From the NCBI GenBank assembly GCA_045046905.1, contig JASFYU010000106.1, positions 1 to 35,977 on the forward strand: DNA of 35,977 bases. The letters are read 5' to 3'. Source of the DNA: JASFYU01 sp045046905. GTDB taxonomy: Bacteria; Bacteroidota; Bacteroidia; Flavobacteriales; Flavobacteriaceae. How positions within the stretch are numbered: position 1 is the first letter of the stretch; every line of letters begins with the position of its first letter. The translations under genes were made by a program, and so were the position numbers. This document shows positions 25,211-33,043 of this stretch, piece by piece. The notes beneath the pieces are model-generated. The model was given only the letters and a program-made list of their open reading frames with translations. It had not been told where the DNA came from and ran no database searches.

Positions 25211-26098
25211 ATGAAAACAAGCATTCGACCCCTAAAATTTTTACTTCTTATTTGCACCTCGACACTATTATATCAGTGTGGTAGCGCAAAAAAGATTGTA
25301 CAACAAGAAAATGACGAATGGTTTTCCTTGTTCAATGGAAAAGACATTGACAACTGGACCACCAAAATACATCATTACGAGGTAGGTGATAACCATGGGG
25401 AAACATTCCGCGTAGAAGACGGCATCATCAAGGTTCGCTATGATCAATATGAAGGCGAGTTCAATGCACGCTTTGGTCATTTGTATTACAATCAACCCTA
25501 CTCCTATTATCATTTGGTAATCGAATATCGTTTTGTGGGCGAACTGCATCAGGGCGCACCGAGCTATACGCTTAAGAACAGTGGTGTAATGTTTCATTCT
25601 CAAGACCCAAAAACCATGCTCAAGGAACAAGACTGGCCCATCTCTGTAGAAATGCAATTTTTGGCCGGAATCGAAGAAGGTAAAGCCCGGCCGACAGGCA
25701 ATATGTGCTCGCCAGGAACTGATGTTGTTTATAAGGGCAAAATAGATCCTAGACATTGTATTGATTCCTCATCAAAGACCTATTACGGCGACCAATGGGT
25801 ACGTGCAGAGACCATTGTACTCGGTGACTCCTTGGTCACCCATATCATAAATGGCGATACGGTATTGCAGTATACAAAACCTCAGATTGGTGGTGGTGTG
25901 GCCAATGGTTACGACCCCAAAATAAAGGAAGACGGAAAACTATTAAAAGAAGGGTTTATCGCCCTACAAAGTGAAGGTCAACCCATCGATTTCAGGATAG
26001 TCGAAATCAAAAATCTAAAAGGCTGTACAGACCCGAAGGCCTCAAATTATGGTAGGCATTTTGTAAAATCAGACCCCTTATCCTGTATTTATAAATAG
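25211..26098 (+). CDS. DUF1080 (3-keto-disaccharide hydrolase-like) lipoprotein
   Basis: I use the ATG at 25211 (MKTSIRPLKFLLLI...LYQCGS), which gives a lipoprotein signal with Cys23; the frame is open 32 codons further upstream but those residues look non-coding. The 295-aa product has one DUF1080 domain (about residues 35-262): DEWFSLFNGKDIDNW, NSGVMFHSQDP, SVEMQFLAG, RAETIVLGDS, GFIALQSEGQPIDFR. Family members bind sugars with a concanavalin-like fold, and some hydrolyse 3-keto-glycosides. The last 25 residues read GCTDPKASNYG...CIYK, a short two-Cys motif seen at the ends of many secreted flavobacterial proteins. It converges with the cytochrome c peroxidase gene, 5 bp apart. Confidence 0.88.
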   Translation: MKTSIRPLKFLLLICTSTLLYQCGSAKKIVQQENDEWFSLFNGKDIDNWTTKIHHYEVGDNHGETFRVEDGIIKVRYDQYEGEFNARFGHLYYNQPYSYYHLVIEYRFVGELHQGAPSYTLKNSGVMFHSQDPKTMLKEQDWPISVEMQFLAGIEEGKARPTGNMCSPGTDVVYKGKIDPRHCIDSSSKTYYGDQWVRAETIVLGDSLVTHIINGDTVLQYTKPQIGGGVANGYDPKIKEDGKLLKEGFIALQSEGQPIDFRIVEIKNLKGCTDPKASNYGRHFVKSDPLSCIYK

Positions 26099-26103
26099 AA
26101 GGG

Positions 26104-27285
26104 TTACTCAATATCTCCTCCTACATGAAGACCGCTGGGTACCGATTCAGGAATATCTTTATTAAAGCTATCATCATTCAAGGTATTCAAAAAGGAAATA
26201 ATCAATGACATATCTTTTACGCTAAGTTCTAATTCACGTACAAAAGGGTCGAACCGTTCTTTGGGCACCTTGGGGTTGCGTACTTTACCATTGGAAATAT
26301 CCTCATAGAACTCTAATACTCTTTTTAAACTTTTAAGACTTCCGTTATGCATATACGGGGCGGTAAAGCGTAGATTGCGTAAGGTTGGGGTTCTAAAAGC
26401 AAAAGTATCCATGACACCCGCATCTTCGATGGGAAATTTATTATTTGCCGGTACACCAAGTACATGTACTTTATAGTCCGAAAACATAGGCCCGTTATGG
26501 CAATTTGCACAGCCCACCTTTTTAAACAATTCAAATCCGTCTTTTTCAGAAATAAGAATTGCATCCATATCACCGCGCATATATTGATCAAACCGTGAAT
26601 TATTGGTAATCAAAGTGCGCTCAAAGGCAGCAATTGCCTTACCCAAATTATCGATTGTAATGGTTTCTTTGCCCTGAAAAGCGAGTTCGAATAATTTTTG
26701 ATATTCCGGTATATCTTTTAGACGGTTCACTACGATCTGTAAAATCTCATTTTCAGCAAACCCATGACCCCGCATCTCCTCAAATGCCTTGATAGGTTCC
26801 AATGCTTGACTTTCTAAACTTTTAGCCCTATCGTCCCAAAACATAGAAGCTTGTTCGGGCTCGTATTTGTGAGAGGCATCGATCCCATTAAAGGCTGTAT
26901 TGATTACCGTTTGAGAATTGCGTTTGACGAAGGGTATATCATTAGGGGTATTAAATTTTCGCTTACTCCCCAAACCTTTGGCATTGACGCCTATAGAAAC
27001 GTCAAGAAACTCGGCATAGCCATTATTCGGATGATGGCAGGTAGCACAAGCCACATCTTTATTACCAGAAAGTATAGGGTCAAAGAAAAGCAATTTACCC
27101 AAGGCCACTTTTTCGAGAGAACTAGGATTATTCTTGGGTGATTTTACCTTTATGGGAAGTGCCGTTATTCGAGTAAACGACCTAGATTTATCGGTCGATT
27201 TTTTTTGTTCGGATTTGGGTTCTGCACAACTAGCCAAGAGTATTGACATTAGAAAACACAGTACAAACTTATGAACTTTTCGCAT
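26104..27285 (-). CDS. Dihaem cytochrome c peroxidase lipoprotein (CcpA/MauG family)
   Basis: I choose the ATG at 27285, giving MRKVHKF... and lipobox LASC (Cys20), rather than the longer frame from 27309. The product is 393 aa. Two haem c motifs are present: CATCH (Cys80, Cys83, His84) in the N-terminal domain and CANCH (Cys259, Cys262, His263) in the C-terminal domain. Between and after them are family stretches KRNSQTVINTAFNG, MFWDDRAKSLE, AFERTLITNNSRFD and RTPTLRNLRFTAPYMHNGS (Met312, candidate axial ligand). These periplasmic enzymes reduce hydrogen peroxide with electrons from cytochromes, though some members oxidise other substrates. A TATTTTTG box lies just upstream. Confidence 0.92.
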   Translation of the reverse strand: MRKVHKFVLCFLMSILLASCAEPKSEQKKSTDKSRSFTRITALPIKVKSPKNNPSSLEKVALGKLLFFDPILSGNKDVACATCHHPNNGYAEFLDVSIGVNAKGLGSKRKFNTPNDIPFVKRNSQTVINTAFNGIDASHKYEPEQASMFWDDRAKSLESQALEPIKAFEEMRGHGFAENEILQIVVNRLKDIPEYQKLFELAFQGKETITIDNLGKAIAAFERTLITNNSRFDQYMRGDMDAILISEKDGFELFKKVGCANCHNGPMFSDYKVHVLGVPANNKFPIEDAGVMDTFAFRTPTLRNLRFTAPYMHNGSLKSLKRVLEFYEDISNGKVRNPKVPKERFDPFVRELELSVKDMSLIISFLNTLNDDSFNKDIPESVPSGLHVGGDIE

Positions 27286-27306
27286 CGGCACATAAACAAC
27301 AATAAT

Positions 27307-27314
27307 CAAAAATA
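27307..27314 (-). promoter_or_regulatory. Candidate -7 box TATTTTTG for the cytochrome c peroxidase gene
   Basis: It matches TAnnTTTG on the minus strand, 21 nt before the chosen ATG at 27285, implying a very short leader. I saw no good -33 TTG at the usual distance, so support is modest. Confidence 0.3.
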
Positions 27315-27496
27315 GTAAAAACCAAAGGAGTAAAATATGACACTTGTCAGTTAACGCTATTCTGCTTAGCTCATGAATTTCTCCATACTACCGCCAGTTT
27401 GTAACTGGTGCTCTAACAGCTAGATCTTGTTTCCCCTACATAAATCTAGAGGTAATTCAGGCGCTTTGGTTAAACTGCTACAGGCTATAGCAAACA

Positions 27497-29071
27497 TCAA
27501 ATGTCATCTGAAGACGATATCAGGTTAGCTTTAAGATCAGGGTCCTTCATGTTTTTATCTAATGGAAATATAGGCCTATTGATTCTTTTATAGCCTAGGC
27601 GTTCTAGGTCTTGATCTACGCCTCCTGGTGTCATTGCCATTATCCAACCGGCTCTCATATTGTAAAGTTCGGGTACCAAATACCCAATTTTAACAACCAC
27701 TATATCAGTGTTTTTAGGCTCTAGACCCAATCTTGTAAAATCAATTTCCTTGTGATACGGCTTGCGTTTCTTAGTGACAATTATATGTACATTACCCACT
27801 TTAACCACAACCTCCGTTTCTGCATGTACATCGCCATATTCAATGGCTTCAACTGTTCCTGATAATCGTATTGGCGGGGCATAACGATCATCAATAGCCG
27901 CACCCGCAAATGCATCGATTTTTCCACCAACACCTACTTCAACCGCTTTCGCTACAAATTCAGGACCCGGTAAAGAGGCATAAATAAGCGAAGGGCCCGT
28001 TGGTGATTTAAATTCAGGTCGGGCTAGTATTTCAGTAATGGTCCAAGTAACATCACCGGCACCGCCAGCCGTTGGGTTATCTCCCATATCACTGATAATA
28101 AAGGGATGTTTATCACTCCTTATTGCCATCTCAAGACTTTCATCAAGGGTGGCCGTAGGGGCAACAAATTCAAAATCATTCCTTACTTTCCAAAAACTAT
28201 GCGCCAGATTCTCTGCAGTGCTGATGACTTTTTCCTTATCATCGCCTGTAACCATCACTACGGCATGGTTTCGCGGTTCATCTGCCCATGCATATCCGAT
28301 CCAAATTGCGGCATCAATAATACCTTCTTGTGAAGCGGCCGGGGCTACTTTGGCATACAGACTCTTTCCTGGATCTATTCGTGTACTGGTCATCTCACCG
28401 GGTAATAAGATGGGGACTGGTATCCATGCTTTATAAGCAGGCTTCCCTTTTCCGCTTTCAATTCTATCTAGTAGATTTTCCACGGCTCTTTTTTTCGATT
28501 CAATCGCATCTTCATGGGGTGCCATGCGGTAACAGGTAATCAGATCTGTATGTTGTGCCAATCGCTTTGAAACATTACCATGCAAATCCATCGATGTTGA
28601 AATAATGGTCTTTTTACCAATCACTTCACGTACCCTAACAATAAAATCACCTTCGGGGTCATCAAGGCCTACAACGCTCATTGCCCCATGAATATCAAAA
28701 AAGAGACCGTCATATGGTCCATTTTTATCAAGCATATCAAGGGTCTTTTTTACTAATGATTCGTATGCTTCTCTAGTTACAGTGCCTCCTGGTAGTGCAT
28801 GTGCCCTCAATGCAGGAATCCAATCCGCTCTTTTTCGGTTCAGCGAGTCAGGGGCCAAAAACGGATAAAAAGAGAAAATATCATCCCCTACTTTCGCATG
28901 AAACGCTTCTTCATGAGTAAGTGCTGGTGAGAAGGTACTTGATTCTATTGCCAGCCCAGCAATTGCAATTCTAGGTAGTTTTTGTTGTCCTTTACCCTCT
29001 TTATCAACCCCTTGTTTACATGCTATTACCACCAATAACAGCAAAGGAAAAATCACTCTTTTCAGTGTCAT
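27497..29071 (-). CDS. M81 family metallopeptidase (MlrC-like) lipoprotein
   Basis: This 524-aa lipoprotein (VVIAC, Cys18) belongs to the MlrC/M81 family. The N-terminal domain (about residues 33-320) begins with RIAIAGLAIESSTFSPA and contains FFDIHGAMSV (Asp126, His128), STSMDLHGNVS (Asp162, His164) and MAPHED (His186), which supply the predicted zinc ligands. The MlrC C-terminal domain (about residues 325-500) includes SDMGDNPTAGGAGD. MlrC was named for hydrolysing linearised microcystin fragments; most environmental homologues have unknown peptide or amide substrates, so no substrate is claimed. The membrane anchor is a notable difference from cytoplasmic relatives. It sits alone on the minus strand with 187 bp to the peroxidase gene. 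Confidence 0.9.
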   Translation of the reverse strand: MTLKRVIFPLLLLVVIACKQGVDKEGKGQQKLPRIAIAGLAIESSTFSPALTHEEAFHAKVGDDIFSFYPFLAPDSLNRKRADWIPALRAHALPGGTVTREAYESLVKKTLDMLDKNGPYDGLFFDIHGAMSVVGLDDPEGDFIVRVREVIGKKTIISTSMDLHGNVSKRLAQHTDLITCYRMAPHEDAIESKKRAVENLLDRIESGKGKPAYKAWIPVPILLPGEMTSTRIDPGKSLYAKVAPAASQEGIIDAAIWIGYAWADEPRNHAVVMVTGDDKEKVISTAENLAHSFWKVRNDFEFVAPTATLDESLEMAIRSDKHPFIISDMGDNPTAGGAGDVTWTITEILARPEFKSPTGPSLIYASLPGPEFVAKAVEVGVGGKIDAFAGAAIDDRYAPPIRLSGTVEAIEYGDVHAETEVVVKVGNVHIIVTKKRKPYHKEIDFTRLGLEPKNTDIVVVKIGYLVPELYNMRAGWIMAMTPGGVDQDLERLGYKRINRPIFPLDKNMKDPDLKANLISSSDDI

Positions 29072-29190
29072 ATGTATTCATTTATATCAGTGGTGGTATC
29101 AATTACCAATCTGACGATTTCTCTTATACTATGGATTATGATTCAAGGAGACAACTTCAGCATTAAGGCCATGAACAAAGCTACGCAGGT

Positions 29191-29250
29191 GTTGAGAAAT
29201 CAACGACCTCGACCCAAGGGCACGAGGTATGCTTACGAAAAGCATTTTTT
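29191..29250 (+). ncRNA. Candidate small structured RNA ending in a terminator
   Basis: Three hairpins stand in a row on the plus strand. GTTGA-GAAA-TCAAC (29191-29204) has a GNRA tetraloop. CCTCG...CGAGG (29207-29227) has an inner CCC/GGG pairing. ATGCTT-ACGAA-AAGCAT (29229-29245) runs straight into TTTTT. No gene uses this strand here. The promoter and true 5' end are not identified, so the lower bound is only where pairing begins. Confidence 0.4.
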
Positions 29251-29286
29251 AATTTCAAACCCTCAATGAGGGATTCAAATTAAAAA
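29246..29286. terminator. Bidirectional terminator downstream of the Crp/Fnr gene
   Basis: A 41-nt near-perfect palindrome: the TTTTTAATTT arm and the AAATTAAAAA arm flank CCCTC-AAT-GAGGG with only two mismatched pairs. It lies 6 bp beyond the Crp stop. T runs on both sides make it usable in either direction. Confidence 0.75.
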
Positions 29287-29291
29287 TGTGG

Positions 29292-29924
29292 TTACAGCTC
29301 TAACACCTTTATTTGGTTTCTGTTCATCTCGATTTTTCCTTCATTCTCCATTTTTTTTAAAAGTCTTGAAACCACCACACGCGACGTATGTAAATCTTGG
29401 GCAATTTCTTGATGCGTAGTACTGATTAGATCATCATTGGTCACTTTGGCCTTGTCTTGCAAATGTTTTAATAGACGTTCATCCATCCTCATAAAGGCAA
29501 GAGTATCTACGGTCTCCAACAATTCCATCATTCGGGTATGGTAACTGTCTACAACAAACTGTTGCCAACTTTTATACTTGCCCATCCATGTTTCCATCTG
29601 TTGTGCCGGAATCATCAATAGCTCTGTATCACTCTCAGCAACGGCACGTATTTCACTACGACTTTTTCCCATACAACATGAAAATGTCATGGCACAGGTA
29701 TCTCCCTTTTCCAAAAAGTAGATTAGTAGTTCATCGCCATCCTCATCTTCACGAAGAATCTTTATGGCCCCCGTAAGCAATAAGGGCATATGAGAAATGG
29801 TGTCTCCGATATTAATAATCATTTGGCCCTGCGGAATTTTCTTATAGACCCCGCTAGACGTTATTTCTTGTAAAAGCTCATCTTCGAAAAGGTAGCCGTA
29901 ATTGAACTCTAATGCTTCTCTCAT
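29292..29924 (-). CDS. Crp/Fnr family transcriptional regulator with Cys cluster
   Basis: This 210-aa protein has an N-terminal cyclic-nucleotide-binding-like beta barrel (about residues 18-125) and a C-terminal Crp-type winged helix (about residues 145-210) with THQEIAQDLHTSRVVVSRLLKKMENEG as the helix-turn-helix. The phosphate-binding cassette position reads EKGDTCAMTFSCCMGKSRSE, with Cys77, Cys83 and Cys84 close together. This differs from true cAMP receptors and suggests a thiol, persulfide or metal-based signal (inference). It starts directly after the stop of the epimerase gene (adjacent bases), so both are probably on one transcript, and it ends at a strong palindromic terminator. A sulfur gene cluster lies 6 kb away and is a possible target. 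Confidence 0.9.
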   Translation of the reverse strand: MREALEFNYGYLFEDELLQEITSSGVYKKIPQGQMIINIGDTISHMPLLLTGAIKILREDEDGDELLIYFLEKGDTCAMTFSCCMGKSRSEIRAVAESDTELLMIPAQQMETWMGKYKSWQQFVVDSYHTRMMELLETVDTLAFMRMDERLLKHLQDKAKVTNDDLISTTHQEIAQDLHTSRVVVSRLLKKMENEGKIEMNRNQIKVLEL

Positions 29925-30713
29925 TTAACCTACACTTATATTGACCATAAAAATCTTCTCACTCTTGCTTATATATTCAAATCCTTTTTTCAAATCTTTT
30001 GGATCCACGCCATACGGGTAAAACGTAATAGGTTCTATACATACCATATTAGGCACTTCGGTCCACAGCATAAAATCACCAAACCCTTCAGTCGTTATTT
30101 TGATCTCCTTTTGGTCTTTCAATAAGATCGTATCACAGTCAGCTACCTGAAATGCCCTATTGCCCACCGCTACTATTTCAGCCAAAGTAATGGTCTTACC
30201 CTTGGCGCTGATTAACGGGTTATCAATGTACAATTTAAATGCCGGATGATACCCCAACATAAAAGGCATACCCTCTTCTCCCGAGACCTTAAAAAGGATT
30301 TCCAAACCGTTTTTCTTTAATTCAAATATCTTTTGAAACGTAAAGCTATAGGGCCAATACAATTCTTTGGCTGAGGATTTTTTTGGATATTTTGAATTTC
30401 CGACCTTGGTCTTTGCCTTATATTCCTTTGTAAAGAACGCAGCATCATTAGATTGAAACCCTAGTTCATAATTCAACTCGCGTAACAGGCCATGTTGATC
30501 CTGAATAGCTTTTCCCTTAGGGGTATCTATCTCAAAATCAACGGCTGCCATTGGGCCTATAACAGGAAACATCTCGGTATCTGAATTACGCCAACCCTGA
30601 CTTCCTTTTTGATGTATATATTCATGGCCATCAACCTTATAGCTCACCAGCTCGCCGGCATCAATTTTAACAATTTGATTTCCTAATACCAATTCAACCA
30701 TAAAGTGAGTCAT
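29925..30713 (-). CDS. Aldose 1-epimerase family protein
   Basis: This 262-aa cytoplasmic protein of the galactose-mutarotase superfamily fits the shorter LacX/YeaD-like group. Visible family features are HQKGSQGWRNSDTEMFPVIG (residues 34-53), DQHGLLRE (His74), FMLGYHPAFKLY (His156) and CIEPITFYPYG (Glu227), giving the usual His/His/Glu set for interconverting sugar anomers. It may start at the ATG at 30713 or at the in-frame ATG four codons later (30701). It directly precedes the Crp/Fnr gene with no spacing. The sugar it acts on cannot be told from sequence. Confidence 0.87.
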   Translation of the reverse strand: MTHFMVELVLGNQIVKIDAGELVSYKVDGHEYIHQKGSQGWRNSDTEMFPVIGPMAAVDFEIDTPKGKAIQDQHGLLRELNYELGFQSNDAAFFTKEYKAKTKVGNSKYPKKSSAKELYWPYSFTFQKIFELKKNGLEILFKVSGEEGMPFMLGYHPAFKLYIDNPLISAKGKTITLAEIVAVGNRAFQVADCDTILLKDQKEIKITTEGFGDFMLWTEVPNMVCIEPITFYPYGVDPKDLKKGFEYISKSEKIFMVNISVG

Positions 30714-30781
30714 TCAAACGCATTCATGCTTCGGCTTACCCCAAGCGTATTGACTAAAATATTTTTTTCAAGATAGAGAAA

Positions 30782-31762
30782 CTATTCTAAAAATCTCTTT
30801 TTACGCATCCAATCGTCATTGAATATTTTACCCACATACCGACTACCGTGGTCATGAAATAAAACAACGACCACATCATCTTTGGTGAAATGCTTTTTTA
30901 ATTGTAGAAGCCCTTTAATTACGGCCCCTGCTGAATTTCCCAAAAACATGGCTTCCTCACGGGCCAAGCGTTGAGTATATACCGCAGCATCCTTATCTGT
31001 CACCTTGGTAAAACCATCTATACAATCAAAATTTACATTTTTTGGAAGAATATCTTCTCCGATACCTTGAGTTATATACGGATAGATCTCATCTTTATCA
31101 AAAATACCGGTTTCATGATACTTTTTAAATACAGATCCGTAGGTATCTACACCCCAAATTTTTATATCAGGATTTTTAGTCTTTAAATAGGTGCCCACTC
31201 CCGAAATTGTACCGCCAGTGCCAACACCTACCACAAAATGAGTAATCTTACCCTTGGTTTGATTCCAGATTTCAGGGCCTGTAGTTAAAAAATGGGCTTT
31301 GGTATTCGATGGGTTATCATATTGGTTTGCATACCATGCATCTGGAATTTCGGATGCTAATCTTTTGGCGGTGGCGTAATAACTTCTAGGGTCTTCGGGG
31401 GCAACATTGGCCGGGCACACATGTACCTCACTGCCCATGGCCCTAAGTATATCTATTTTTTCTTTGGACTGCTTATCACTGATTACACAAATTAAACGAT
31501 ACCCTTTTATGATGGCCACCAAAGCCAGACCCATTCCGGTGTTACCTGAAGTACCTTCGATAATAGTACCTCCTGGTTTTAAACGCCCATCTATCTCAGC
31601 ATCCTCAATCATTTGTAGCGCCATACGATCCTTAGAAGAACTTCCAGGATTAAAAGTTTCATACTTTGCCAGTACCATACATGGCAATTCTGCGGTCAGC
31701 CGATTTAACTTCACCAAGGGAGTATGCCCTATGGTACCAAGAATATTTTTTGCGTATTCCAT
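30782..31762 (-). CDS. PLP-dependent cystathionine beta-synthase/cysteine synthase family enzyme
   Basis: This 326-aa protein shows the fold-type II PLP signature: NPGSSSKDR with PLP-binding Lys44, EGTSGNTGMGLA for substrate binding and VGVGTGGTISGVG for the phosphate of PLP. The PGSSSKDR version and the C-terminal FNDDWMRKKRFL resemble cystathionine beta-synthase cores more than O-acetylserine sulfhydrylases (usually PGGSVKDR). There are no C-terminal CBS regulatory domains. The likely reaction is condensation of serine with homocysteine to cystathionine, with cysteine synthase as the alternative. It is followed in the operon direction by the epimerase (68 bp) and preceded by the permease gene (30 bp). 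Confidence 0.88.
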   Translation of the reverse strand: MEYAKNILGTIGHTPLVKLNRLTAELPCMVLAKYETFNPGSSSKDRMALQMIEDAEIDGRLKPGGTIIEGTSGNTGMGLALVAIIKGYRLICVISDKQSKEKIDILRAMGSEVHVCPANVAPEDPRSYYATAKRLASEIPDAWYANQYDNPSNTKAHFLTTGPEIWNQTKGKITHFVVGVGTGGTISGVGTYLKTKNPDIKIWGVDTYGSVFKKYHETGIFDKDEIYPYITQGIGEDILPKNVNFDCIDGFTKVTDKDAAVYTQRLAREEAMFLGNSAGAVIKGLLQLKKHFTKDDVVVVLFHDHGSRYVGKIFNDDWMRKKRFLE

Positions 31763-31792
31763 TTAACCTATATTGTATGCTTTCACCTTACT

Positions 31793-33040
31793 TTACTCGA
31801 ATCTTATAGCCTTAACAGGCGTGATTTTGGCAATAATATATGAGGGTACAATGAGCATTAACATGCACAATAGCCAGACACCAAGGTTCAATACTACTAT
31901 TGACGACAGATCAATACTTACAGGAATATACTCTATATAGTATTCCTTTGGGTTCGGAAATTTAAAAAAATGGTACTTGTGCTGCACCCATATAATGCCC
32001 AAACCAATGGCATTGCCCCATATAAGGCCGATGACAATAAGATAGGTAGCATTGTATAAAAACACCTTTCGTATGCCCCAATTTGCAGCCCCCAAGGCCT
32101 TTAAAACCCCTATCATTTGGGTACGTTCTAATATAAGTACAAGTAGTGCGGTTATCATATTGATGCCTCCTACGACAATCATAATACCAATAATCAGGGC
32201 GATGTTAAAATCGAAAAGGCTTATCCATTCAAAGATATGGTCGTATTTTTTTTTAATGTTATGGGTATCCAAGGTAGAGAGGGTTTTACCATAAATTTCA
32301 TTTGTCTTCTCATCAATTTCATCAAAATTCTTCAAAAAGACCTCAAAATTACCAACTTGGTCCGGACTCCATTTATTCATACGTTGTATGTGTCTAATAT
32401 CGACAAAAACATACTTGCTGTCAAACTCCTCAAAACCGCTATCATAGATCCCGGTAATCAAAAACTTTCGTTGATTCGGACTGCCGACCTTGGAGACATT
32501 ACCCTCTTTAAGAAAAAAAGTAAAAAAAGAATCTCCTGACTTCAATTGCAATCGGTTGGCCATTAAACGTGACATCAGCACCTCATCATTTAGGCTCTCT
32601 TTGTAATTAGGTAGCCTACCCTTGACCAAATACTCCTTAAAAATCGACCAATTATAGTCGCCGCCGACACCCTTGGCGATTATGCCCTCAAAGGTATTCT
32701 CTGTTCGAATCACCCCAGCCTTACTGGCCACTGCCTGTACATGTGAAATACCCTCGACCGATTTAAATTCAGGATAAAATTCCTGTATCAAAGAAACAGG
32801 GGCAACAGAAACCTCAGAGGCATTATTATCGTAATTATAGATTTGAATATGCCCATTAAAAGCGGCTACTTTCTCACGTATTTTTTCTTTTAGCCCTTCT
32901 CCGGTGGCCATAGCGATAAGCATCATAATTACACTTATGGCAATAGCTGCGATTGCTATTTTTATTATTGGCGCAGAAATACTAATTTTATGCTCCTTAC
33001 CCCTAATGAGTCGTTTGGCTATAAAATATTCTAAATTCAA
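31793..33040 (-). CDS. FtsX/LolE-type ABC transporter permease
   Basis: This 415-aa inner-membrane protein has the MacB/FtsX layout: a first membrane helix at about residues 24-46, a long periplasmic domain (about 50-270), then three helices (NIALIIGIMIVVGGINMITA, LIVIGLIWGNAIGLGIIWV, and VVLNLGVWLLCMLMLIVPS). The conserved ERTQMIGVLKALGA segment precedes the second of these. It resembles LolC/LolE, which release lipoproteins from the inner membrane, but the ATPase is not nearby. The start is TTG at 33038-33040: the in-frame stop at 33053 leaves no ATG, and a later start would lose the conserved IAKRLI segment. Its start is only 3 bp from the divergent DUF1343 start. Confidence 0.88.
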   Translation of the reverse strand: MNLEYFIAKRLIRGKEHKISISAPIIKIAIAAIAISVIMMLIAMATGEGLKEKIREKVAAFNGHIQIYNYDNNASEVSVAPVSLIQEFYPEFKSVEGISHVQAVASKAGVIRTENTFEGIIAKGVGGDYNWSIFKEYLVKGRLPNYKESLNDEVLMSRLMANRLQLKSGDSFFTFFLKEGNVSKVGSPNQRKFLITGIYDSGFEEFDSKYVFVDIRHIQRMNKWSPDQVGNFEVFLKNFDEIDEKTNEIYGKTLSTLDTHNIKKKYDHIFEWISLFDFNIALIIGIMIVVGGINMITALLVLILERTQMIGVLKALGAANWGIRKVFLYNATYLIVIGLIWGNAIGLGIIWVQHKYHFFKFPNPKEYYIEYIPVSIDLSSIVVLNLGVWLLCMLMLIVPSYIIAKITPVKAIRFE

Positions 33041-33043
33041 AAT

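Noticed and set aside
25268..25756. 162-codon minus-strand open frame
   Set aside because: It overlaps the DUF1080 gene on the other strand and shows no domain; the DUF1080 frame is clearly the coding one.
28038..28436. 132-codon plus-strand open frame
   Set aside because: It lies fully antisense to the M81 gene, whose motifs are clear, and the translation has no recognisable domain or leader.
31407..31766. 119-codon plus-strand open frame
   Set aside because: It is antisense to the PLP enzyme gene over its conserved N-terminal half, with no independent support.
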